Assembly: GCA_039024435.1 (NCBI GenBank)
Contig: JBCCQH010000080.1
Location: 1 to 35,583, forward strand
From: JBCCQH01 sp039024435
GTDB taxonomy: Bacteria; Bacteroidota; Bacteroidia; J057; JADKCL01
Direction of reading: 5' to 3'
DNA: 35,583 bases
The position numbers and the translations under genes are program-made. The notes beneath the pieces were generated by a model that saw only the letters and a program-made list of their open reading frames with translations, had not been told where the DNA came from and searched no databases. Of this stretch, positions 7,580 through 15,900 are shown piece by piece (position 1 is the first letter of the stretch; each line of letters begins with the position of its first letter).

Positions 7580-9223
7580 CTAATGCGGAGCGAGAAGGAG
7601 CTTTTTGGTGAGGGTGTGGTGATCGGCCTGGACCTTGACCAGGTAGATTCCGGGGGCCAAATCGTCGGTACGGATTTCGCGGGGCTGGCCAGGCTGCGCG
7701 TCGAGGTTCATCGGCCGGACGGCTTGTCCCGCACCGTTGTAGAGGTGGACTTGGGCATTGTCCGGAACCCATCCCCCAAAATCAATCCGGAAGTATTCCC
7801 GGGCCGGATTGGGGTAAAGGTAGACCTGGAATTCCGGCGCGTCGACGTTGACCATGCGGAGCTCGGAAAATTGTACGCCGCCATCCCGATCTTCCATGCG
7901 CAAACGGTACCAGGAAAGGCCGTTCAGGGGGCGCGTGTCGAGGAAATCATATTGTTGGGGTCCATTTTGGCCGGCGGCCGTGACTTCGCCCAGTGCGTTG
8001 TAGTCGCGGCCATCGGCCGAGCGTTCCACCACAAAAGCCCGGTGATTTTCCTCGTTCAGGGTATACCAGTCCAGTTGGACCCCGGCGTCGATCGGACGGG
8101 CGGTAAAGTCGGCCATCTCCACGGCGAGGAGGACATCGACCTGGAAGGAATCGATGAAGGTGCAGCCGCCCCAGGTCGTTTCGCGGAGGTAGAGACCGCC
8201 CGAGGTCACCGTCGTTGTTTCGGTGAGATCGCCGGTAGCGGGCCAGAAGTAGGTGGCACTGTTCGGAACATTGGTGCCACTCCCGATCAGGGTGGGAAAA
8301 GCGTTGCTGGCGACGAGTTGATAATTGAGGGTGGCGTTTCCGGGAAATGGATACACCGAACCGCTGTGGTAGGGACCGCCCGCGATGCGTCCGGCATTGA
8401 GGAACGGAGCCTGTCCATCGACGTCCATCACCTGGTGGTTGAAGGTCTGCGGATTGCTGAAGTTTTCCATGTCCAGGAAAAATTGCAGGCCCGGAGCACT
8501 TGGATTGAGTGGCGTGCTCACCCGGCTGGCCAAATCGGCGGGCAACCCGGTCCAAAAGGCGATTTCGTCCATGAATCCGCGCATGATCACGGTTTGGGCG
8601 CCGTCCCAGCGCTTGTAGGCTCCGATTTGGCCGGGTCGGTTGCCGCGGAAAATGGTGTATTCGGCCGCGTTGTTCGGTTCGGGGATTTCGTAGTCGGAGG
8701 ACAAGCGGTGGTAGACCTGGTCGGCGGCGGGGACTTGGGCACCATTGACGTAGAGGTGGACCCCCGTAGTGGTGTGCATTACGGCGACGTGGGTCCATTG
8801 CCCAAGGGGGAGAACCGGATTGCGGGTGCGGGTGTAGTAGCCATCGGTGGAATCGCAGGCCCCGTTTTTGCTCCAGGACCAGCGCAAAATGCCCCGATTA
8901 AAACTAAAACTGAATTCGGTGTTCAGGGTGCACCACTGTTTGGTGAAGATCGTGCCGGTGCTGTCGCAAGGATGGAGCCAGGCTTCGATGGCGAGGGTGT
9001 CCCCATTGTACTCGATGGCGGCGGTGTCGCGGATCGTCAGGGGGCCACCGGTCCCGTCGAAGTAGAGGGCGTGGCCCGACTGGGCGTAGCCAGTTCCGAG
9101 GGCAAGGATGAGTCCCCAGGCCAGGATCAGGGTGCGCCGGAAGACCGAACGCAGGAAACGAAGGTTTGGTTTTTTGGGGGCAGGCGCGCAAGGATCGTGG
9201 AGATTGTTGAATTGTAAGTTCAT
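7580..9223 (-). CDS. Secreted LamG-like protein with T9SS type A sorting domain
   Basis: 547 residues from the ATG at 9223; a GTG at 9280 would add 19 residues and is less likely. The N-terminal hydrophobic signal (ILAWGLILALGTGYAQ) ends at about residue 48. It is followed by a LamG/concanavalin-like domain (about 50-260: ALYFDGTGG, LAIEAWLHP, WTHVAVMHTTTGVHLYVNG, GFMDEIAFW), which usually binds sugars or other ligands. A later part resembles the fibronectin-like VQLDWYTLNEENHRAFVVERS unit common before T9SS tails. The C-terminus is a type A sorting domain (YLYPNPAREYFRIDF, then LAPGIYLVKVQ and a KKLLL end). Predicted to be secreted or surface-anchored through T9SS. Confidence 0.93.
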   Translation of the reverse strand: MNLQFNNLHDPCAPAPKKPNLRFLRSVFRRTLILAWGLILALGTGYAQSGHALYFDGTGGPLTIRDTAAIEYNGDTLAIEAWLHPCDSTGTIFTKQWCTLNTEFSFSFNRGILRWSWSKNGACDSTDGYYTRTRNPVLPLGQWTHVAVMHTTTGVHLYVNGAQVPAADQVYHRLSSDYEIPEPNNAAEYTIFRGNRPGQIGAYKRWDGAQTVIMRGFMDEIAFWTGLPADLASRVSTPLNPSAPGLQFFLDMENFSNPQTFNHQVMDVDGQAPFLNAGRIAGGPYHSGSVYPFPGNATLNYQLVASNAFPTLIGSGTNVPNSATYFWPATGDLTETTTVTSGGLYLRETTWGGCTFIDSFQVDVLLAVEMADFTARPIDAGVQLDWYTLNEENHRAFVVERSADGRDYNALGEVTAAGQNGPQQYDFLDTRPLNGLSWYRLRMEDRDGGVQFSELRMVNVDAPEFQVYLYPNPAREYFRIDFGGWVPDNAQVHLYNGAGQAVRPMNLDAQPGQPREIRTDDLAPGIYLVKVQADHHTLTKKLLLAPH

Positions 9224-9483
9224 GGTAATGATAGGATTAGAGATTTTGTATTGGGGGCTGAGGCCATCACCTCGGGGCACAGCCCGGTGGTATCCGCATT
9301 GCGGAGGAGAACCGGTTTTGCCAAAAACGGGTGAGGTGGAGTAGGCGTCTCAGCCTGGAACAAAGATGCACGCCAGGGAGGCGGAAAAAAACCTCACTTT
9401 TTTCATTTTGTCGGATGAAATATTAGGGGAATCACAATTCTTTAAAATCTTGGTTTGATTTTGGCCAAGAGTGTCGGATGGTT
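9224..9483. other. Intergenic region upstream of the LamG-like gene
   Basis: This 260-base gap must hold the promoter of the minus-strand LamG-like gene and the 3' end of the phosphatidylcholine synthase gene. It contains a 13-base palindrome TCCGCATTGCGGA near 9292-9304 and AT-rich runs around 9380-9450. No gene or recognised RNA was found. Confidence 0.4.
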
Positions 9484-10239
9484 TCATTGCACCCCGCGCG
9501 TGCTGGGGTCGAAAAATGTGTGGTACAAGCTGATGCCCCAGAAGTACACCATGGAGGCAATCGAGGCCACCCGCAGCCATTCCTGGGGACTCCCCAGCGC
9601 CAAAGCGGCCAGCAAACCCAGGTTGGATCCGAGAATCACCACAGTAGCCACGAGGTTGGGGATGCGGAACTTGGTGGAGCGGGAGGGGTAGATGAATTTG
9701 AGCGGGAGGAAGTGGGCGATGCTGAGGAAGACGATCCAGGCAAAATTCACCTCGGGCGTCCAGTCAAAGACGAAAAACAAGTAAAACGCTACGCCGTTCC
9801 ACATCACGGGAAAGCCTTTGAAGTACATGTCGCTGGACACCATTTCTTCCCTGCCGTAGTAGAGGACCGATACGATCAGCAGCAGGGCAATCGCGGCCCC
9901 GCGGTACTCTTCCGGCAGGAGATATTGCCATTTTCCGTCCACCATTTTCCCCGCTTCGTAAATGAAGTAACCGGGGATGATGGCGTAGTTGGCGAAATCG
10001 ACGACGTAATCCATCAGTTTGCCGTCGACCTTGGGAAGGACTTCGCGGACTTTGAAAAGCCGAGCAAGGGTGCCATCTACTCCGTCAATCACCAGGGCGC
10101 TGATGAGGCAGTACCACGCTTCGATGAATTGGTGGTCGGCGATGAAGACAATCGCAAAAAACCCCGCGACCATACCGGAGGCGGTAAAGGCATGCGTGGC
10201 CCAGGCCAGTGCTTTTTGGAGCGGGGTAAATGCAGGCAT
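9484..10239 (-). CDS. pcs: Phosphatidylcholine synthase (CDP-diacylglycerol-choline O-phosphatidyltransferase)
   Basis: 251 residues, the usual length of Pcs, with about eight hydrophobic segments. It condenses choline with CDP-diacylglycerol to give phosphatidylcholine at the inner membrane. The Pcs-specific variant of the CDP-alcohol phosphotransferase motif is complete: D55-G56-x2-A59-R60, twelve residues, G73-x3-D77-x3-D81 (the ordinary family spacing is eight or nine). The frame extends to 10320, but the ATG at 10239 gives the standard start (MPAFTPLQKALAWATHAF). It is divergent from a membrane fatty-acid-hydroxylase-type gene, which suggests a small lipid-modification locus. Pcs needs external choline; no choline transporter is visible here. 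Confidence 0.9.
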   Translation of the reverse strand: MPAFTPLQKALAWATHAFTASGMVAGFFAIVFIADHQFIEAWYCLISALVIDGVDGTLARLFKVREVLPKVDGKLMDYVVDFANYAIIPGYFIYEAGKMVDGKWQYLLPEEYRGAAIALLLIVSVLYYGREEMVSSDMYFKGFPVMWNGVAFYLFFVFDWTPEVNFAWIVFLSIAHFLPLKFIYPSRSTKFRIPNLVATVVILGSNLGLLAALALGSPQEWLRVASIASMVYFWGISLYHTFFDPSTRGVQ

Positions 10240-10470
10240 TGGGGAAAATAGAAAAAAAAGTGGGATTTGGGGAGCTTGATGCGGGGGCTGGGGCAGAAGC
10301 CAATGGACAAGGCTCGGCAAATCCTCGCGTGTGCCCAGTGTACCGTGCGCCTACGACACACTCTGGGCTGGCTAACGTCTTGTGTACCGCAGGACGATAC
10401 CGGGCCCACTTTGATTGCGATTCTCCCAAATTTTAAACGTATCTTCAAACAGCACCACAAAATCCCCCGC

Positions 10471-11409
10471 ATGGACCTGGAAGGCGATTTCATCAGCAAA
10501 ATGATTCCGACGGTAGCGCTATTGGTGCTGGGAGTCATCGAAGCGGCCGGAGGTCTCTACTTCCACGACCGCCGCTCCCGCAACGACTTCTCGATGGAGA
10601 TCGTCAGTATGATCACTTTGCCGGTTCTCGTGCAGCCAGGCATTTTCTTACTGACCTTTTTTCTGGCGGGTTGGTGGTTTCCGAACTGGGAAAACCACTT
10701 CGTCGACCTGGCGTTTGGGGGGCAGTTTTTGGCCTTTTTGTTGCTGGATGACATGTTGCAGTATTGGTGGCACCGCTGGTCCCATTCCAGCCGGATCATG
10801 TGGAAGTTGCACCGACCGCACCACCTCATCGAAGAGATGGGGGTGCTGATGACCTACCGCAATGCTTTGCTTTACTATGCGCTGATGCCGGGCATTTGGT
10901 TTTCCGCGGTGCTTATTTACCTGGGCATGGGCTATACCTATTTGGTGTACTTGCCGATCAAAATCACGGTGATCCTGCTGGCGCATAGCGAAACCAAGTG
11001 GGACCGCTTTCTCTACCGTACGCCCTGGTTGCACCCGCTGGCGTGGGTCATCGAACGGACCATTTCTACGCCGAGCACCCATTTTGCCCACCACGGTTTG
11101 AGCGAGGAGGATGGCATTTCCCACCCCAACGGCAACTTTGGCAATCTGCTTTTCTTGTGGGACATCCTGTTCGGCACCGCTAAAATTACCCGCCGCTATC
11201 CGACCCGGTTTGGGGCCTGGAACCGCATCAAGGAGCCCTGGTACGTGCAAATCTTCTTCCCGATTCTCCGCGCCAAGGATCCGGAAAGCGAGTTGCATTC
11301 CTTGCTCAGTGCCCAGGATCACCACCCTCGGCGCCGCAACCGGGAAGCCGCCAAGGAGAAATCCAGCCCAGGAAGGAAAAATGATCCGACTCAGCCGCCG
11401 AGCGAATAG
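10471..11409 (+). CDS. Sterol desaturase / fatty acid hydroxylase superfamily membrane enzyme
   Basis: 312 residues from the ATG at 10471; the upstream extension to 10267 lies in intergenic-looking sequence. It shows the diiron histidine clusters of the superfamily (PF04116): HRWSH (101-105), HRPHH (114-118) and HFAHH (204-208), plus a further H near 172, between several membrane segments. Members hydroxylate or desaturate lipid acyl chains, sterols or carotenoids using O2; the substrate here is not determinable. The C-terminal tail (from about 285) is basic and hydrophilic. Its last 19 bases overlap the 3' end of the converging lipoprotein gene. Confidence 0.88.
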   Translation: MDLEGDFISKMIPTVALLVLGVIEAAGGLYFHDRRSRNDFSMEIVSMITLPVLVQPGIFLLTFFLAGWWFPNWENHFVDLAFGGQFLAFLLLDDMLQYWWHRWSHSSRIMWKLHRPHHLIEEMGVLMTYRNALLYYALMPGIWFSAVLIYLGMGYTYLVYLPIKITVILLAHSETKWDRFLYRTPWLHPLAWVIERTISTPSTHFAHHGLSEEDGISHPNGNFGNLLFLWDILFGTAKITRRYPTRFGAWNRIKEPWYVQIFFPILRAKDPESELHSLLSAQDHHPRRRNREAAKEKSSPGRKNDPTQPPSE

Positions 11410-12752
11410 CTCCCATCCGCGCAATTGACCCACACGGTGCGGTTTGCAAACTGCCGGGTAAACGTCATGCCATTGTTCGAGACGGTGGCGGGCCCGAGGG
11501 GTTCGCCGGTCACCAGATTCTCGTACTGCGAGTGCCAGTCCCAACTCACGTCAAACCAGCCCCCGCCTTCGGGATCGTTTTGCATGTCGGAAAATCCGAA
11601 ATAGCTGCCTTGGCCCATCGAGACCAGAAAAGCGGCCATCCCGAATTCAAGAAACTCGTCTTTGGTGAAGGTTTTTGGGCTGCCGTTGGGTTGGATGCAG
11701 CCTTCTAGGCAGCCGCCATCGTTGGGGAAATAGGGCTGGTGGACGATGATTGGAATCCCGGCCTCGGTCTCGCGGATGGAATTGCGGATCTGCTTGGCTG
11801 CGATTTCGCCCAGGTTCCACATCCAGAATTCATTGTTCCGGGCGAAGGGGATGCCCTGCAGCGCTTCCAGGGTGGCTTCTTCGGCGAGGGGACAATCATT
11901 TTCCCAAGGCACCACCGCTCCGATGTCAGCAAATCCGTTCGTGGTGGAGAGAATGGGGTATTTGTCATTGGCCACCAATTCCGAAAACACGCGGGCGTAG
12001 AGGTCGAGGGTTGCCGTCATCAGTTCCCGGCGGGCATTGCGGGTCAACTGGCTCAAGTGATTTGTTTCGTCGCAGGGCACACTCTGGGCATTGTCAAAAA
12101 ATATGCCGTCGGTGGCTTCCTGCGCGGCAAGTTGCAGGAGATTTTGGTACTCGCGGCGGGTAGCGCACTTGCGAAAATCCCAGCGGCAGTATTTGAGACC
12201 CGTTGTTTCCCCGGATTCATCCACGTCCAGTGGATAGTCAATGAAGCCCGTGCCCAAGCGCTCGTCGGGAATAAAGAGCGACTGGTTTTGCAGGGCGAGG
12301 AACTGCCGCTCAAACATGGAGCCCGCCCACATGCCACTGCGGTAGACCAGACAGGGCGGACCATCGGGATAACTCGCCTTCATGCGGCGGCACTGCTCTT
12401 CCATAAAGCCCGCCAGGTCGCCATTGGCCCACTTCCCGGTGGTATTTTCCGCTACGAACTGGCCCATCCGAAACTCGAATATGGCGAGGCTGAAACGGCT
12501 GATTTTCTCCATTTGGCCGGCATCCATGTAGCCTTCGGGATTCGCCGCGAAGTAGAGGGCGGGAAACCTCTCCCAGCCTTTCCATTCCCAGGGTTGCCAG
12601 GTGGAAGACTTACCCGACGGAATGACCGGGTCGAGGTTGTTGCACGTTTCGGCGGACGCATTATCGTTGGCGATTACCTCTTCTTTGCGGCAACCCGACA
12701 GGGCCACGGCAGTCAGTAAAACAAGGCATATCATCAGTTTGGGGAAGCACAT
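11391..12752 (-). CDS. Putative glycoside hydrolase-like (GHL15-type) lipoprotein
   Basis: 453 residues from the ATG at 12752 (MCFPKLMICLVLLTAVALSGC), with a lipobox A-L-S-G-C at residues 17-21; the upstream extension to 12878 would hide it. The body resembles the hypothetical glycosyl-hydrolase-like family 15 (PF14885): PALYFAANPEGYMD, then a TIM-barrel-type strand ATDGIFFDNAQSVPCDE with an acidic pair, IPIIVHQPYFPN, and MGQGSYFGFSD near the end. No experimentally known catalytic acid can be named from sequence alone. It is probably an outer-membrane or periplasmic lipoprotein acting on, or only binding, a glycan. Confidence 0.8.
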   Translation of the reverse strand: MCFPKLMICLVLLTAVALSGCRKEEVIANDNASAETCNNLDPVIPSGKSSTWQPWEWKGWERFPALYFAANPEGYMDAGQMEKISRFSLAIFEFRMGQFVAENTTGKWANGDLAGFMEEQCRRMKASYPDGPPCLVYRSGMWAGSMFERQFLALQNQSLFIPDERLGTGFIDYPLDVDESGETTGLKYCRWDFRKCATRREYQNLLQLAAQEATDGIFFDNAQSVPCDETNHLSQLTRNARRELMTATLDLYARVFSELVANDKYPILSTTNGFADIGAVVPWENDCPLAEEATLEALQGIPFARNNEFWMWNLGEIAAKQIRNSIRETEAGIPIIVHQPYFPNDGGCLEGCIQPNGSPKTFTKDEFLEFGMAAFLVSMGQGSYFGFSDMQNDPEGGGWFDVSWDWHSQYENLVTGEPLGPATVSNNGMTFTRQFANRTVWVNCADGSYSLGG

Positions 12753-12906
12753 AGGGTATTTTTTTAAAACGTACGCAGCCCACTCTGATTTCCCTACCGT
12801 TTCTGAAAAACTTGGTTGCGCCTCCCCGCGCAATGTTCCATTGCGACGGCTCGCTTCATCGATTTGGTTTGCCCCCAAATAAGGTTTATTTTAAATCCCA
12901 AGGAGT

Positions 12907-15900
12907 ATGATCTCCGATTTTATGACCACAACTCGACCGTGCCGAATTGGTTTTCCTTTGGGAAAGGCTATTGTGTATTTCACTTTGGCCTTTTTCGGTG
13001 GTCTGTGCGTCCCGACGCCCACCTATGCGGGCCATGTCTCGGGGATTGATCTCACTTATGAATGCACCAATAGCTGCACCGTTCGCGTCAATTTCCGCGC
13101 CTACCGCAATTGCAGTTCCGCGATTCCCACGATTTCTCCCTTCAATACCTTTGCGATTGCCGCCGACAGCAGTTGCACCCTGCCCACCCAAATCGGGACT
13201 TGGTTGAATGTCGCCAATGTCGAGGTAACTCCGGTCTGTCCTGGTACCCCGACGAAATGCAATACCCCGGGGGCGGCCCTCGACGGCATCATGGAGCACC
13301 ATTGGATCGGAGATTTTGATTTCTGCGCGGCGACCTGCTCGACGTATACCCTGGCCTGGCGCTCCTGTTGTCGCAATTCTGCAATCAATACCATTTCCAA
13401 TCCCCTCGCCACCCCGATTTACGTCGGCACGACCTTCAATCCCTTCGAAACGCCCTGCAACAGCAGTCCCCAATTCACGAATCCACCCGTAGCGGTGCTC
13501 TGTGAAGGCCAAAGCTACATTTTCAACCAGGGCGCGACCGACCCCAACGGTGATTCTCTGGCCTACCTGCTCGGCCCCTGCATGGTCAACGATACCGACT
13601 CGGTGGTTTACCTGAATTTCACCTCTTTCAGTGAGCCCTTGGGGCCCGACTGGATCGTGGACCTGGATTCAATCACCGGAGACATGACCATTGCGCCCAA
13701 TCCCAACGGTCCCTCTCCCGGAGGCATCTACAACGGAGTGCTGTGCATATTTGTCGAAGAGTGGCGCAACGGGCAATTGATCAACACCATCGTGCGCGAC
13801 ATGCAAGTCATCGTGGCTCCTTGTCCGCCCAATACCTCGCCCTTTACCTCCGGGATCAGTCAGGTTTCCGGAGCGATTGCCAATGGATTCACCTTGACCA
13901 CCTGCCTCGGAGCGACCGTGTGCGCCGACCTGCGTTTTCTCGATCCCGACGCGGGGCAGACGCAAACGGTCTGGTGGGACCTGAGCCTGGCCCCGCTGGG
14001 GGCAACCTTCGTCGCTGCGGGCAATCCCACGGTCACCGATACCGTAGTGGGCACCTTGCCCACGGCAAGATTTTGCTGGACGCCGACCACGCCGGGCACT
14101 TACACCTTCGGGGTGACGGCGATTGACGATGCCTGCCCGATTTTTGGGATCAACCAGTACACCTACACGATTCATGTCGGTGAGATCGAGACCTTGGTCA
14201 GCGACTCGATCTCTGGGTGCGACAGCGTACTGTTCTGTGCCTCCCCAAGTCTGGGGACGGCGCCCTACAGCTACCAATGGTCCGGCTCCGGTGGCATCAA
14301 CGTGAATCCCAACAACGCCGATTCCTGCTTCAATCACCAGTTTCCTTTTTCCGGCACCTACGCCTATCAACTCGTCGTGACCGATTCCATTGGGTGTACG
14401 GCGACCGCCCTCGACACCGTTCTCATTCCGAACAATGTCCAGGCCAGTGCGGGCCCCGACTTGTTTACCTGCTCGAATCAGCCGATCGTGATCGGCGACC
14501 CGCCCCAGACCAATCCCGACCTCGCTTATTCCTGGACCCCGGTGAGCTTGTTGAGCAATCCCGGGCAGCCGCAGCCGACCGCCACCATCTCGAACAATGG
14601 ACTGGCGCCGGTGCTACAAGACTTTGTCTTGTTGCTCCAGGACTCGGTGACCAAGTGCTTCGACCAGGATACGATGCGCCTGACCGTCTTTCCGATCCCG
14701 GCCTCGCCCTTTTTCATTCCCCAGCAGACCTGTCAAGGGACACCGGTGGGGGCCACCTACACCGGGACCAATGGGCCGCTGGCGACTTACGACTGGACCT
14801 TTGCGCAGGGGACACCGGCCACAGCGACCGGAGCCGGCCCCCACGTGGTGGTCTGGAATACCCCTGGCTTCCACGAAATCACCCTTACGGTCACGGAAAA
14901 TGGCTGCGTTTCCCCGGTGGAGCGCGATACCATATCTGTCATTCCTATTCCAGTAGCCGACATCGGCAATGTTGCGGACCAATGCCTCATCAGCAATTCT
15001 TTCAATTTCCTCAATCTGGGCAGTTACGGATCGCTGGCTTCCTTCCAATGGACCTTCTGGCCGAATGCCGCGCCGTTTGTCAGCACCGCCGAAAACCCCG
15101 CCGGCATCGTCTTTTCCACCCCGGGGCCCAAAACGGCCATCTTGCAAATCACCGAAAACGGCTGCCCCAGCGTACCCGATACCCTCCACTTCAATGTCAC
15201 GCCCGACCCCGACCCCAACTGGTCGGTGCAGAATCCGGTGCAGTGTTTCCTCGGAAACAATTTTCAGTTTGCCGTCACCGGCAACAACGATACCTCCGCC
15301 ACTTATTTCTGGACTTTTGCCGACGGAAGCCCGGCGACCTCGACCGACACGCTGCCTCAGGTCACCTTTTTGACGCCTGGCCCCAAGGCGGTGACCATGA
15401 CCGTCACCCAAAATGGCTGCACCAGCACCCGGACGGATACCATTGTGGTCGCGCCGGAACCCACGGTCTCGGCCGGCCCCGCCCAGGAATTTTGCCAAGG
15501 CGAAGGCGGTGTGACCCTTTCAGCATCCGTCAGCAATGGCACGGCGCCCTACTACTACACCTGGAGCTGCGCCCTGCCCTCCCTGGGCTGCGGGATCGAT
15601 TCGCTGAACGACGACGATCCCCGGGTCAATCCCAGTGCAAGCACTTGGTACTACGTAGAAGTTGTCGATGGCTACGGCTGCGGCAGCGGAGTCGACTCGG
15701 TATTGGTGACAGTAATGCCCAAACCCCAGGTCGATGCCGGAGCGGACTCGACGATCTGCGGCTTGAATGCGCCCTGCACTGTACTGATGCCCACCGTAGG
15801 GGGATCGCCCGGCCCCTACGGCTACCAGTGGATTCCCGGTCGTGGACTGAGCGACAGTACCGCCCGCAATCCCTGCGCCCGCCCGGACACCACGACGATC

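Noticed and set aside
7583..9217. A 544-codon plus-strand frame
   Set aside because: It is the antisense shadow of the LamG/T9SS gene, which has a signal peptide, domain motifs and a sorting tail; the shadow has none.
10331..10400. Structured RNA or riboswitch between pcs and the hydroxylase gene
   Set aside because: Only a short direct repeat (GTGTACCG) and an imperfect stem around GCCCA/TGGGC are visible; this matches no known class and is too weak to call.
10267..10470. An N-terminal extension of the hydroxylase
   Set aside because: The 68-codon stretch lacks membrane or family character and lies in the divergent promoter region; the ATG at 10471 gives the normal start.
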